64,000 nt of DNA from Chrysoperla carnea. Taxonomy: Eukaryota; Arthropoda; Insecta; Neuroptera; Chrysopidae. The translations under genes and the position numbers were made by a program. The stretch lies in assembly GCF_905475395.1 (NCBI RefSeq), contig NC_058339.1, forward strand, positions 56,305,172 to 56,369,171. Direction: 5' to 3'. The notes beneath the pieces were generated by a model, which had not been told where the DNA came from, did not search any database, and saw only the letters and a program-made list of their open reading frames with translations. Below are positions 1 to 11,702 of the stretch, piece after piece (position 1 is the stretch's first letter; every line of letters begins with the position of its first letter).

Positions 1-138
1 TTTTTACATGTTTAATCACTTTTTAGGTGATATTTGAACTATAATTTGTAATTAAATGGAAATTTTTTAATGTATTTATACAAAACCTGAATTGACATAT
101 TTAAGATTGTATGTATAAGCGCCATTTTTAAATTTTAG

Positions 139-592
139 ATATTTGATCCTTTATTGAAGAAGAAAAAGAAAAAAAAGAAGACCACATTTGATATAGATGC
201 AGCTTTAGCAGAAGGGGGTGATGGTGGTGCTGCAGCTAACACCAACCACACAGAACCGGTAGAAAATTCATCATCGAAGCCGGTAGAAGATAAACATACT
301 GTCGACGATGATCAAGATGATGCTAACTTGGATTTGGACTTGGAAAGTTTCGGTAAGAAGAAAAGGAAAAAGAAGAAGCCATTTAATATGGAAGAATTAG
401 AAGGTGCATTACCAGAATCGAAAGAAGAAACTGTTCCAGTTACGGAAACGGTTCAAGATGAACCGGTTGTTGATGATAATTTCGACTTAGACATGGACTT
501 CAGTAAAACGAAAAAAAAGAAAAAGAAGAAGAAAGATTTAGATGAATTGATGGCAGAAGCTGATGAAAAACAAAATGAAGATAAAGAGAATG
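139..592 (+). CDS. eIF2beta: eIF2 beta exon with three poly-lysine blocks
   Basis: The exon follows acceptor ATTTTAG at 132-138 and opens in phase 0 with ATA TTT GAT CCT (IFDP). It carries K-blocks at about codons 7-14, 70-77 and 123-130 separated by acidic stretches. It ends after G592 at donor G|GTATTA, one base into a glutamate codon that is completed by exon 2 (G|AG). The open frame runs on into the intron to about 624, but the splice phase and homology favour 592. Confidence 0.93.
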
Positions 593-3500
593 GTATTATT
601 TCATTTTATTATAATTTTTTTTGAATTAGTCATCTTACACGGTCAATATCATTGTGCAATCATATTTTGAGGCTCTTCAGGTTGCGCAATGTTTTTGTTG
701 TCAATTTAAGGTTTATTTTTAACAAACTTGCATTTCTGGCTTGCCTAGCTTCTACACACCAAAATAAATCCTGAAGGTGGGTAAAAAACATTGTGAAAAA
801 ATCAGCCATAGACGCAATTTTGGGAACCAAAAAATATTGAGTTAGTAGGGATTAACAAATTTTTAAATAATCAATCTTCTTTTTTTAAAGTTCGATGTAT
901 TTCATTTTTAAAGGATTTTAAGAAATCACAAGATATAATTGCCTGTGGTTGATGCAACTTTTTCCATATTGAGCAACATATTGCACAATTTGGCAATTCG
1001 TTATGAAATATTGCACAATGATTTTGATCTAACATGCTTAAAAATAATATTTTTGAGTTTACTTGTTTTAACATTTATTAAAATTATAAACAATAAAAAA
1101 TAAAAAATTATTAATTTTAACTAACATGCGGCACCGAAATGGAGAGGGATTTCCAAATTGGTAAGGGTGAAATTCATACTTTAATAGTTTTGTTTTGTGG
1201 TTTGAATTAAAATTGTAGCAATAAAAAATTTATGAAATTTTCATGTAAATTGATTTATCTCAGAAAAAACGAAATTAAGTGGTATAGAAGGGTGAAATGT
1301 AATTAATTTCGAAAAGTGATTCAGGGATGGTTATTTTATAAGATATTCGGACGCGACCTTTTGCATTATCTTTGTCAATAAATTCAGAGAAATAATATTT
1401 TGCAACCATGGTTGCATGGTTTTTGCATGCAATGTGAAAGAACAATTGTAGTTGTTTTAAATAAAATATCAAAATCCCATTACCTTGATTAACTTTTTCC
1501 AGGGGTAGTCACTATAGTTTAACTATATAACTTTTTTCTAAAAGTTTTTGGGTAATGCTGTGGAAAAAATAAAATATTAACCATTCATGGTAATAATAAC
1601 GGAACTGCAGAGTATTATTTAGTTCAATTTTATAGAAAAATAAAAAATATAATTTTTACTATAAATTTTCCAGTGTAAAATACTGAATAATTTTTTCCAT
1701 GTAATGATGAATTTTCTTCATTCAACGGTTAGATCATTGTGAAGAGTAATATTTTAAAATCAGCTGACCTTCAGCACTAAGGATTATGTAATTATGTTAG
1801 TAGTATACACTGGACGAGACCGGCTCGTAGTATCATTTCTTCAGGTAGATAATCAGTAAGTTGAGGCAATACATGCAGGAGTAATACTAATAGTTCCCAT
1901 GAAGGATTCAATCCTCAAACAATTGTATCATTCAAGAGTTCAAACAATTTTACTCTCCTATAAGTACCGATATCAATAACTATTTCGATCGTGAGTTATC
2001 TAAGAATTAAACTAACTCGAAGATTCAATCCCTTCCCATAATTTTATCAAAAATTTTTCTGCTATAAATACATACATTTTGATTAAAATGTAGCCGCCAT
2101 CACTAAGAATTAGTTAATTCTAGTTACTCTCCAGGAAAATATATTACTTGTCGCCAAATGAGTGATAATCGGTATTTTCAGTGTCTTAATTGGATGTCTA
2201 AGCTTTACTTTTGGCAAAAAACAACTCCCAGCACTGCGATGGGATCTTGGAATAAAATTTATGTAGTTTAAACTTAATTTTTCGTAAGATTCAAAAGCCT
2301 CCCTTCTTAGCTTCATAAGATTCACGTTTAAGCTTTGCACCAATTTTTACTTCATTTTCCGTAGTTTCAAGAACGAAAGTTTGGACGTTGAACCTAGCCA
2401 TAGGAAATGCTTGCAGAAATATTTTTAGATTGTTTATTAATAATTTTATTTTTACACATCTTCAGAGGATACTTCAACTTCATGGTTTGGTTCTGATCGT
2501 GATTATACGTATGATGAACTATTGAATCGAGTGTTTGAAATAATGCGTGATAAAAATCCTGATATGGTTGCTGGTAAAAAACAAAAGTTTGTAATGAGAC
2601 CACCACAAGTTGTACGTATTGGAACAAAGAAAACATCATTTGCTAACTTTACCGAAATTTGTAAAACATTACATCGACAACCGAAACATTTATTAGACTT
2701 TTTACTCGCTGAATTAGGTACTAGTGGGTCTGTGGATGGTAATAGTCAACTTATTATCAAGGGTAGATTTCAACAAAAACAAATTGAGAATGTTTTAAGA
2801 AGGTTAGTATATCTTTGTATCAAGGCTCATAATTTTTGTTTATAAAAACATTAGTATTAGGAATCGACATGGAGGGATAAAGCTTAAAAATATTGCGGAA
2901 GTTACAAACCAAAATATAATATTGATTTACTTAAAACTAGGAAGTATTTATTAATTTTTTTAAATATTCGATTAAACGTAGTCGTAAAAAATTCTGAAAT
3001 GTACAAGCAAAATCAAAATTAATTAAATTTAATATTTTGAAAAATGGCCGATTTATCAAGGACATCACAATACACCACCCGATTCATACGTACAAGACAA
3101 AATAGGTCTTATATCGTCATGTATGTTTGTGTTTGATGTCCACCGTCCTTGTCTCACACAGTGTAATACAAGTTTTATATTTGTATTATTATGCGTGAAG
3201 CAAGGACACTAACCAAAAGATCGGACAAATAGACATGACGAAGTAGCAGCTATTATTAACCCCCGAATCAAATCAAGCTGTTTGATCGCTATGTATGTGT
3301 GTCTGTCTGTCTGTGGCAACATAGCTCCTAAACGGATGAACCGATTTTGATTTCTTTTGTTTTGAGTGCTAAGTAATTTCATGTAGAGTGATCTTACTTA
3401 AGTTTCGATGATCTTTAAAATTGGTTCAGTTTGGAGAATGTTATAAGGAAAAAGATAATTTAATGGAAAAACCCCGAAACATTTGTCGGGTGTTTTTTTA

Positions 3501-4069
3501 ATTATGTAAATTTGACTTGTGATCTATACCACATACATTATACTAAAATGAGTATGTCATGGTTACTTGCTTTTTAAGTTAATAACATTATGATGTCTCA
3601 TTGGTATTTAATTTAACCACCTAAAATCAATGGAAAAACACCGGTATAAATATTTTTTTGTTCCTAAATGTAGATATATGACTTTCGCAATCTAGACCCT
3701 AAATTTGATATTCAACGAATATTCTTGAATTTACTAAATTAGCTGACCGACCAGGCGGATTAATAATAATCACGACTATACCTAAATAGGAGACTTTAGT
3801 TATCTCTCTACGTCAAATTTCTGCGTGTTTACCTTGCGTACATACAAGTAAAATAAATTAACAGTATTATTATATATCTTTTCAGATACATTAAGGAATA
3901 TGTAACCTGTCATACGTGTCGTTCGCCGGATACAATATTACAAAAAGATACACGTTTATTCTTTTTACAATGTGAAACGTGTGGTTCTCGTTGTTCTGTA
4001 GCAAGTATCAAATCAGGTTTCCAAGCCGTTACTGGCAAACGTGCTGCCATTCGAGCGAAAACTGCCTAA
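139..4069 (+). CDS. eIF2beta (EIF2S2 ortholog): Eukaryotic translation initiation factor 2 subunit beta (5'-partial)
   Basis: Beta subunit of the heterotrimeric eIF2 GTPase, which delivers Met-tRNAi to the 40S ribosome in the cytosol. Three exons are visible: 139-592, 2466-2802 and 3886-4069 (stop TAA 4067-4069), joined in phase by GT..AG introns. They encode about 324 residues; human eIF2 beta has 333, so only the first few codons lie upstream. The first visible residues read [10 protein letters not shown], matching the family's conserved IFDP plus lysine start. Three lysine-rich blocks follow, known in the family to contact eIF5 and eIF2B epsilon. The C-terminal half holds the conserved core ([41 protein letters not shown]) and a C2-C2 zinc ribbon (CHTC ... 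CETC). No frame damage is seen. Convergent with the ADCK5-like gene downstream. The call is very secure. Confidence 0.96.
593..2465 (+). other. eIF2 beta intron (1.9 kb), no embedded gene seen
   Basis: GT..AG intron. It is AT-rich unique-looking sequence with no convincing coding frame on either strand. The short minus-strand ATG frames here lack codon bias and known motifs. Confidence 0.7.
2466..2802 (+). CDS. eIF2beta: eIF2 beta exon, conserved core domain
   Basis: Follows acceptor CTTCAG (2460-2465). It encodes the segment beginning [20 protein letters not shown] and continues through the alpha-beta core to ENVLRR. Donor AG|GTTAGT at 2802/2803 splits an arginine codon (AG|A). The upstream part, before the internal TTG at 2522, is coding by phase and by similarity to the family's DYTYEELLNRV motif. 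Confidence 0.95.
2803..3885 (+). other. eIF2 beta intron (1.1 kb) with a dispersed repeat
   Basis: GT..AG intron containing one copy of the GTCTGTCTGT / CTCCTAAACGGATGAACCG repeat family (about 3283-3495; see that entry). Nothing else recognisable. Confidence 0.7.
3283..3495 (+). repeat. Dispersed repeat L, copy 1
   Basis: Begins with a TGTGTGTCTGTCTGTCTGTGG stretch, then CATAGCTCCTAAACGG and ATGAACCGATTTTGATTTC, then a shared segment GGTTCAGTTTGGAGAATG. The same order of blocks recurs near 6491, 33160 and, reversed, near 41795. No terminal inverted repeats and no coding capacity are visible, so it is an unclassified non-autonomous interspersed repeat. Confidence 0.65.
3886..4069 (+). CDS. 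eIF2beta: eIF2 beta terminal exon, zinc ribbon
   Basis: Follows a pyrimidine-rich acceptor TCTTTTCAG ending at 3885. It encodes [18 protein letters not shown], then the second cysteine pair CETC and the tail [20 protein letters not shown], followed by TAA at 4067-4069. Zinc-ligand spacing is C-x2-C ... C-x2-C as in other eIF2 beta and archaeal aIF2 beta proteins. There is no ATG-led ORF because the exon is internal to the protein. Confidence 0.95.
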
Positions 4070-4129
4070 GTCGAACACACTTAACAAAAATAAAACTACT
4101 ATATATATTATATATACAATTTTTTTAAG

Positions 4130-4135
4130 AATAAA
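4130..4135 (+). terminator. Candidate polyadenylation signal of eIF2 beta
   Basis: AATAAA, within AATAAATAAAT, about 60 bp after the stop codon. A weaker AATAAA match lies near 4089. The assignment is by position only. Confidence 0.5.
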
Positions 4136-5390
4136 TAAATCAATGCATGTATGCAGTATTATTTTTAATAAACTACAAAGAGAACAACACACTTCAAAAT
4201 AAATCCATTCTATTTTTCAATTTTCAAAATAAACAGCTGTCATCATTTTTAACAATTATTGTTTTTCCAGTTTTACTAACAGTTTTTTTTTTTAACAGTT
4301 ACGCGTTCAATTTAATTAATCGACATTTCATGTTGAATAATTATGTTTATTAGGATAATTATGTTTTTTTTTTACATTTCATTGGATTTGAAATTTATTT
4401 TCTGCTTTGTTGCTTTGGTTTAATGGTTAAATTTGTGCTTGTTATGTTGGTAAAAAGTAAATAATACATGTATTGTGCTATTTAAATGAATAATCTCTGG
4501 TTGAAAATTTAATCAAACAACAAAAATAGAAATAATTTTCGAAACTAGTTTTGTTGTTTGAATAATTATTATGTCTCAAGGTCAACGCATGTTGATCATT
4601 ATTATTTATGACAAAAAGTATTTATGTTTTGTTGCTTAGCAGAATTTTAATAAATAAAATCAATAAAACATTTTGAATTACAATAATTTCGTACCTTTCG
4701 TATATCAATTTTGAATCTCTTATAGATCGAAGAGAGATCAGGAGGTCATAGACTATGTAAAAAAAGGTTTCCCAAAATTAAACCAAGAAATAATTTTGAT
4801 AGAAAACAGATTTTTTATTTATATATAAAGTATGCGATTTAGAATTATTTATGGAATTACATATCGGATAAAACTCCAAGGTTTGATTGACACATACTAA
4901 CTTTTTATGCGAAATTTCCTTGACCATTTTTCATAAATGTGACTGAATTTTGTTGATACAACTCTCAATTTTATCCCGCTAAACGTGAATGGTCGCGGAT
5001 TTATTGATATAAAAACCTCTAGACTAGCATCTAGCTACGCATTTTTTGTCGCACCCTTCTATAAATGATAAAAAATTAAAATCTTGCGTTAATTTTGAGA
5101 CACATTTTACATTATGGACATGATAATAAATAATATATAGATACTAACACTAAGTATCATTAATACAATTATAATTGGTGCAATTAATGAACATTAAAGG
5201 AAAATTATTACGGTTATGGGACATCGATCTATAAACCACTAAGGACTTTTTTTGTCTAGAATTTTAGTATTAATTCAAATCAACTGGACATCCTATACAT
5301 TCTGATTCTATACAAACAAGTTGCCTTTAGGTTAACTATAAAGATGGTAGAATATCAATAAATCTTTAGAGTAAAATATAAGCTGTTATC

Positions 5391-5683
5391 CAAGAACATA
5401 TTTATTAAGAACATGAAACCTCTTATGGCGTGCTATAAGCGCACCTGGCCGTATTTAAGGCGCCTATTGGAGCGAGGGTCAAGTCATCGGTCGCTGCGTA
5501 CTTTGTAATGTGCATGATGCTGTCTAAGTAATTGAAAACAATTGAAATTGTTCAATTAATTGAAAACAAAAGACAGTCTGATGCGTAGTACAAAGTACGC
5601 AACAACCGACTCGCCCAGATAGGTGCCTTCTTTTCCTACTATTCTCTCCTTTGTAGTTACGTCCTTAATATATATGTTCTTGG
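5391..5683. mobile_element. Imperfect palindromic (MITE-like) element
   Basis: The ends CCAAGAACATAT and ATATATGTTCTTGG are inverted. Inside, AGGCGCCTATTGGAGCGAG..GGTCGCTGCGTACTTTG pairs with CAAAGTACGCAACAACC..CGCCCAGATAGGTGCC. It is more GC-rich than its surroundings and has no coding capacity. The arms carry several mismatches, so the insertion is old. Confidence 0.6.
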
Positions 5684-6490
5684 TTTTATCATTTGAGTAG
5701 ACGAGTAGCGATTTATGATAGTGAACACAGTGTAGGGAAAATTTTTGAAATAAAAATAATGAACAGCTTAATGTTGAACAGAGTTATTTTTATGAATTTA
5801 TGAACAAATGCAATAATAACATTTCAAATCCTATAAAAATAATTGTTACTTCAAATGAATATTCTGGAATCATGTACGTTTGATGTTTATTGAAAATTAT
5901 GCTGTTAATATGATTATATATAAAATTAGAGCTCTCTATATATGAATAAAATCGTTTGCCATTTTTATCAACTAGACAAAATGCTCTCAAATACTATTTT
6001 CAAGGAAAAGAAAAAAATAGTATTTTTGAAAACATTTCGTTTATATGACATTAGTATAAAAATGGCGAACGATCTTACTCGCATATGTAAAGCTCTAATA
6101 AATAGATAGAATTTGTATTTATTATTGTGCAACATTTGATAAAGATATTGTTGTAATATTAAAAAAAATAGTAGTCTTTGTCACTTTTTTTCGTATAATA
6201 TGTGGTTAATAATTATTATTGCAAAGATGGTTAATGTAATTTGAAATACATTTTTTTAAGTATATTAATTGGGTTCTTATTTAGTCCTGGCAATTCTCGC
6301 TTGGAAATTTTTACTTTTTCTTGCTTATGGAGATATGTTAAGTTCTTTTATGTAGGTACAGTAGCCGACCGCCCCCACCAATATAGGTTAAAAATATGAA
6401 ACTTCTTCATTATAATTTAATCGTTTTCTTAGAAATACAAAAAAATTGGTATATTTATTTGGAAAAATGTATAGGAGCTAGTTTTAACCC

Positions 6491-6655
6491 CCCACGCATA
6501 AAATGGGGATGAGTGGATCTGCCTGCCTTTGGCATCGTAGCTCCTAAATGTAACAACCCATTTTGATTGTTTTAAAGGTAATTTAAGTGTTCTTAGCTAT
6601 GATTTAAAAAAATCGGTTCTGTTTGTAGAGAATTACAAGAAAAAAAACTAATTTG
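6491..6655 (+). repeat. Dispersed repeat L, copy 2
   Basis: Diverged copy of the family at 3283: GCATCGTAGCTCCTAAATG, CCCATTTTGATTG, AAAGGTAATTTAAGTG, and CGGTTCTGTTTG near its end. Non-coding. Confidence 0.55.
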
Positions 6656-7408
6656 TCCGGATTTTTATAATTTTGTACATTTCAATTGTAAAATGATAAT
6701 TAGTTACAGATGGAGTAATTATAGGTAAAGGTATTAATGAAATTCTTGAATTTTATCAAAAACATGTTTATTAAAAACTTTATACTATGAATAAGAGACT
6801 CAACCATGGTAAACCTTCCTTGATATAATACTAATCCCTGATTTAATATTCTAAAAATATGTCCCAGAAATGAGACAGAATTCTAATTATAATTCATGAT
6901 TAAAAAAGTAGCGTAATCATCTTTTAGACATAACAGCAACAATAGTATTATCACACTTAAATTTACTAACTAGGAGGAGTTCAAATTTTCTATTAAGAAG
7001 TAGAATTTTATAATTCTTAGGAGGTAGGAAAATCTTTGATCCACTTCTATGTCATAAAAACTTTGGTGCTTTCTGATATTTAAAAAAAAACATAATTACA
7101 AATCAAGGATGATTTTCTGTGATCGGTCTTGAATAAAAAAATAATACTACGAGAGAGTGGATGTAATAGTTTTTAATTCTTGGTTTTTAGCAAAGAAATT
7201 ATATATATTTAAGAATAAAATCAAACATTTTATTTGGAAACTCGAAAACCTAAAATAAGAAAATTATATTTAAACATTTAATTTAAAACCCATATTTGAG
7301 TATGTAAATCTATAAAGTTATAGCATTGTATCATTCGAATTAGGTTTAAAGTATTACACTAAATTATTTAGATGGATAAACGATGGACATACGGGAAAAT
7401 TGCCTCCT

Positions 7409-7578
7409 TTAAGGAAGATGGCACGCTAGTAATAGAAACAAATAAATTAGTAGATAATGATCCGAATTTTTAGTATGTTATTAGTTAACGAAACATTATT
7501 ATATAAAACAAAAATTGGATACATTACCGATCAATTAAGAGAGTGATTATTAATTAAAAATACATTAAATAACATAAT
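7409..7578 (+). mobile_element. Half copy of the TTAAGG foldback element (family A)
   Basis: The segment opens with TTAAGG and runs through AGTAATAGAAA, AATTAGTAGATAATGATCC and TTTTTAGTATGTTATTAG to GATCAATTAAGAGAGTG. It matches the left arm of the full palindrome at 26341-26679 with scattered differences. The right arm is absent. It lies just downstream of the ADCK5-like gene's polyadenylation signal. Confidence 0.6.
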
Positions 7579-7601
7579 CATCCTCATAGCTGGTTATGTT
7601 A

Positions 7602-7607
7602 TTTATT
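7602..7607 (-). terminator. Candidate polyadenylation signal of the ADCK5-like gene
   Basis: AATAAA on the minus strand, about 185 bp beyond the first in-frame stop after exon 7. Assigned by position only. Confidence 0.35.
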
Positions 7608-7790
7608 TTGCATTTTGTAATTGTTTTACTGAATATTTTTTGTATGTGCTTTCTACATAGTTAAGTACATCTTAACAACATCTCTGGTATCTATAAACGA
7701 GATACTCTCTTCACGGTTAATTTTCAAAAACAATTTAAACATGTTGTGGGTTTTGAACTTCTTATAAAATTTCCAATTATTTAACTCTAC

Positions 7791-10700
7791 TTACCATAAG
7801 CAGATTTTAAAATGTATTATACGAATTGGGTTCGTGGCTTTGGATATCATAGAAACAGAATTCGAAGATTTTGTTATTACATTTTTACATGCTATTTCTG
7901 CCATTAATATATGCCGATTTACCGGATCACCATGCATTCTGGCAATTGCTCGTAACGTATTTAAATTTCTAAAAAAAGAACATATTATGTTAAAGTATTC
8001 AGAATCTACAAAATTTTCTTTTATGTCGGTGTTTAAAAAAAAAGTTTTGTTTTGCGATTGATTAATCTTGTATTTTTTTTTTTAATTGATATATTATTTA
8101 CCTGAAAACTAATAGTAAAGAATATGGCATCGTTCGTAATATTTTCATAATTTTATCAAAATGCTCTTTAGCTTGACGTGTCATATAATCAACTTCATCA
8201 TGCGATAATCTGTGTGCTTTAAATCCACCAATTGTATACGGTTTTTGTAATAAAATTTCAGCAAAAACTGTATAATCTAAAAGTAAAAAGTACTTTCATA
8301 GTAAGTATTTACTGTTAATTGTGTAGATACACGACAAGAATTAATATATATTTGCCTAAAAGTTGCTCGTTATTGCTTTTCTACGTTTTTTTTCGAGATA
8401 AATTATTCAGATTTTCATCAGATAAGATTTCAAATTCGGACTTAGGAAAAAAAAGATCGAAATAATTTCTGTAATAGTGTCCCATTTTTGAACGCAAGGG
8501 CTAAAAATTTCAGAACCCAATCAACTCCTCTATAGTCGACAAACTCAACCCAACCAATTCGTAATTACAACAATACTCTAGGTCTATAAAATTTACGGTC
8601 TATTTTTTTCCGATGTCATCAATTTTGCGAGTAAATTAAACAAATTAAGTACCCCAGAAAATTCGACAAATTTGATAGATGGATGATTCAAAACTGTCTG
8701 AATTAAGTATTTATATCAAGTGCATGATATGAAAGATAAAGTCTTTACTAAAACAATACGTTCAAAAAATTTACATCACGTATTGTTCTTATTTTGTATT
8801 TCATCATTCCATGAATTCTTTTTAAAAAGGTCCTTTAGTGTGAACATTTTTTTAATAATGAATAAAAAATAAAATTCATAATCAAACCTTCGACTCCTAA
8901 CGTATTAGAGTAATATTTCATATTGTTTTCATTTCGTAAAACAACATTTTTCCAAAAATGGCATAATGCTATTCGATCTTCATCTTTCAACTGCTGGTAT
9001 AATCCATGATCAAGAATCACCAATTGAGTTTTACCGTTATATTTCCTAACAAAAACTGAAATAATTTACTAATCAAAAATTTTTAATTTAGCTTTTTTTT
9101 TATATCGCAACGTCTGCTCACATGCTAGTATCACCATAATTTCTACATATTTCTAAAAAATCTAAAGCTTTAAATTTTTTCTAATTAATAAAGCATAAAC
9201 ATAAATAACATGTAATAAATAGAAAATTTCGTGAAGCTGAAGCACATGAGTAGAAATTTCGTACAAATAAATTACCATTGCCAGGATGTGGATCTCCGTG
9301 AATAAATCCTGTTCGGAATATTTGTTCTCCAAACGCATGAAATAGTTTTGTATTAATATCTTTTAGAGAGAATCCATTTTCTTTTAATGCATCAGAATCA
9401 CTTATTTTATACGCTGTTATAAATTCGGTTGTTAATATTCTCTAAATATAGTGATATATTATAAACATTAATCTAAATTAGTTTTATTTTTACACAGACG
9501 TTCATGTGATCGTTCTAGATGAGCATTGGGCAAAAGGAACTTTAAATTTTAAACTAAAAATTACCCCATCTTTAAACAGTAGCATATTGACCGAAGAACA
9601 TAATTTTGACAACTGATTGAACAGCTTATACCCGCCAGTGGTTAGCTTACAAATCTAAGGTGAGTTTCTAGTTAAATCTACCTTTAAATTAAAAATAATA
9701 CTAATAAAAGAATCAATTTAAGCTGCAAGTTCCCATACTAAACATACTAATAGTTTTTCGCAGTCTTATATTAGCATGATATTCGATAGTACCTACGTAC
9801 CATGGTCCTTCTTCCTAGGGTACAGATTTAATATAATCCAATCATTATGAAAGAGGTGCTAGTGTAGACAGATAGAATAATTGGATACAAAACAGAATTA
9901 TTTGGTTATTCTCTGTATACAGTTTATACTCCAGATTGTCTCATTTGTTTAGTTGGATTCAAAAATGAAAACTTGGTGTTAGAAAATTTTTCCGCCAAAA
10001 AAATATATTTTTTATTTGAGGCTAAACTGATCGTTTATAATTTATGACAATCAACAAAAACTAATTATTTAGTTATTTTCATATTCTAAGTAATTTAAAG
10101 TGACTAAAAATCAATAATTATAATACAATTTGATTCGGAATAATTTCAGTGGCCCAACGGAATTAAACAGGAGGAGAAGTTGGGTCTACTGGCAGACTTT
10201 CAGATGTTTATGACCGAGAAAACAGACAATGAAAATCATTAAAATTCTAATTGGCGAAAACGATCCGGAAACACACGATGTTACACGAAGGTAGGTTTGA
10301 CGTCATTTGAATTCGATAATAATGGTATATTAGGACTGTTGACACTGTTTTATTGTCATTGCTGTCGGATTGACATCACAGATCACGTGTGCGGTGGAGC
10401 AAAAAAAAATCATTTGAAATTATTTCAAATATTGTGACTTTTTTACAATTTTTTTCATAGTGTTTTTATTGTTAAAAATGCGTAATTTTCGAGTTACAGG
10501 CTCTACTCGACCTATATTTTCATAAAAAATTATCAAAAAGCATTTCTGTTTTTCATGAAAAAGGTCTATTGCAATCTGTTAAGTTAAGAAGCTGTGAATT
10601 TTGTGATTGAAAATTACCCAATTGCATTGAAAATTAGCATGTTTAACTAATAATGCATATAATGAAAAAATATTATATCTGAAATGTTCGAATTATTGAT

Positions 10701-11702
10701 TTTTTACCCAAAAAGTTTAATGCCGCAACAAAATTACTTAAATTTTAAGTTGATTACAAAAATAATTACCTCGGTTGTTAAATTCCAATAAACTTTTGGA
10801 ACATAAACGTAATTCAAATGTGATAAATCTTTAGCACATTTTTCTGAATTTTTTCCTTCAGCAATAAAATCTAACTCTTGAATTAAGTTACCACGTAAAA
10901 CATCTAATACCCAAGAAAAATCAAAATTTTTGTGTATACTACCAATTAATAATAGTAAAATTTTAATTGTTCTAATATCAGCATGAAAACGATTTCTTAA
11001 ATCAATGTATTGAACTTTAACAGCTACATCTTCACCATCGTTAGTTTTGGCTTTGAAAACCTAAATAAACAATGAGGGAATGGAAGTTTAACAAATTTTG
11101 AATATTTCAATGAGAAACTTTTCTAATACCTGTGCTAAACTAGCTGCAGCTATTGGATTTTCATCAAATTTAGCAAAAACTTCTAAAGGTTTTTTGCCAA
11201 ATTCCTCAAGGAATAAATCATGTATTTCATCAGGTTTTCGGGTTAAACATTTATCTTGTAATTGTGTTAGAATTTCTACATATTCCTTGGGTAAAAGATG
11301 ATTCATGGCACAAAGCCCTTGACCAAGCTTTATGTATAAACCCCCATTCTGTAAACATCCTTTTAAAATTCTTTGAGCTGATCTTTCATGAATTTTTTTC
11401 ATTCCTTCCTCATACTCTGAAGTTCCTTCGATTAAACCGATAGAAGAAATGAAATAATCACCTGCAAGTAATAAGATGTTTAAAAATTATTTAACTAATA
11501 ACTATGCAATCAATATACCCGATATTGTTGCTGCAATTCGAAAAGATCGTAAAAAACGAAGTCCACCGCCAATATTATGCTTAAATCGGTCTGGTAGTAT
11601 AGTTGCATAAGCAGTAGAGCCAAGTACAGTTACACCGAGTATTGTCGATGTAAATGGCCTTTTTCGGGCAAAATTTCGAAATAAATTTATAGAAATCACC
11701 AT
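7791..11702 (-). CDS. ADCK5 ortholog: ADCK5-type aarF/UbiB-family kinase-like protein
   Basis: Seven exons on the minus strand: 11702-11519, 11461-11130, 11060-10770, 9441-9276, 9055-8888, 8276-8102 and 7968-7795. All join in phase at GT..AG sites and give about 497 residues; human ADCK5 is about 580. Motifs in order: a hydrophobic segment at residues 17-36, the UbiB-specific KLGQG motif (107-111), [13 protein letters not shown] with the putative ATP-binding Lys187, ELDF..EG, the catalytic-loop HGDPHPGN (Asp319) and LDHGLY (metal-binding Asp340), and [20 protein letters not shown] near the C-terminus. The YIDLRNRF and RNLNTLRAI segments favour ADCK5 over ADCK1. UbiB proteins are mitochondrial or plastid ATPase-like pseudokinases connected with lipid or quinone metabolism; the substrate of ADCK5 is not established. 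The 3' end is uncertain: TAA follows directly at 7793-7791, but a strong donor at 7795 may lead to another exon. Confidence 0.9.
7795..7968 (-). CDS. ADCK5 ortholog: ADCK5-like exon 7 (last exon seen with confidence)
   Basis: Starts after TTTTTTTAG (7969) and reads (R)[19 protein letters not shown], then [14 protein letters not shown], a conserved ADCK5 tail block. At 7795 it meets an excellent donor, ATG|GTAAGT. If the donor is not used, the frame stops at TAA 7793-7791. Confidence 0.85.
8102..8276 (-). CDS. ADCK5 ortholog: ADCK5-like exon 6
   Basis: Starts after TTTTAG (8277) and reads [20 protein letters not shown] on to MPYSLLLVF, ending at AG|GTAAAT (8102/8101) inside an arginine codon. 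Order and wording match the ADCK5 C-terminal half. Confidence 0.88.
8888..9055 (-). CDS. ADCK5 ortholog: ADCK5-like exon 5 (LDHGLY metal-binding motif)
   Basis: Starts after TTTCAG (9056), completing the split asparagine/valine junction ([13 protein letters not shown]). It continues with [17 protein letters not shown], the counterpart of the kinase DFG motif, and ends in YYSNTLGVE at donor G|GTTTGA (8888/8887). Confidence 0.9.
9276..9441 (-). CDS. ADCK5 ortholog: ADCK5-like exon 4 (HGDPHPGN catalytic loop)
   Basis: Starts after TATTTAG at 9442 with [15 protein letters not shown] and ends in [11 protein letters not shown] at donor G|GTAATT (9276/9275). The HGDPHPGN motif is the UbiB/ADCK catalytic-loop signature. 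Confidence 0.92.
9442..10769 (-). other. ADCK5-like intron 3 (1.3 kb)
   Basis: The largest intron of the gene. It is bounded by GTAATT and TATTTAG on the minus strand. No nested coding frame or recognisable element was seen in it. Confidence 0.7.
10770..11060 (-). CDS. ADCK5 ortholog: ADCK5-like exon 3 (ATP-binding lysine, ELDF motif)
   Basis: Runs in phase 0 from [20 protein letters not shown] to [13 protein letters not shown], bounded by TTTATTTAG and GAG|GTAATT. It contains the beta-3 lysine (AVKVQ) and the family motif [16 protein letters not shown]. It has no ATG-led ORF of its own because it is an internal exon. Confidence 0.92.
11130..11461 (-). CDS. ADCK5 ortholog: ADCK5-like exon 2 (KLGQG motif)
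   Basis: Acceptor TTGCAG ends at 11462. The exon encodes [13 protein letters not shown] and continues through [19 protein letters not shown] and [12 protein letters not shown] to [13 protein letters not shown]. Ends at CAG|GTATTAG (11130/11129), phase 0. The KLGQG and AAASLAQV motifs are hallmarks of the UbiB family. Confidence 0.92.
11519..11702 (-). CDS. ADCK5 ortholog: ADCK5-like exon 1 (start codon, membrane segment)
   Basis: ATG at 11702-11700 begins [17 protein letters not shown], a basic and hydrophobic leader plausible for mitochondrial import. A hydrophobic stretch ([18 protein letters not shown]) follows, then [18 protein letters not shown]. Donor G|GTATAT at 11519/11518 splits a glycine codon after its first base. 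Confidence 0.85.

Larger units (their letters stand above)
4140..7601. other. Convergent intergenic spacer between eIF2 beta and the ADCK5-like gene
   Basis: No host coding sequence is recognised. It holds a palindromic element (5391-5683), repeat L copy 2 (6491-6655) and half of a TTAAGG foldback element (7409-7578). The rest is AT-rich unique-looking DNA. Confidence 0.6.

Noticed and set aside
7834..8061. 75-codon plus-strand frame
   Set aside because: Antisense to exon 7 of the ADCK5-like gene and the adjacent intron. The minus strand gives the conserved family motifs.
11098..11301. 67-codon plus-strand frame
   Set aside because: Antisense shadow of ADCK5-like exon 2.
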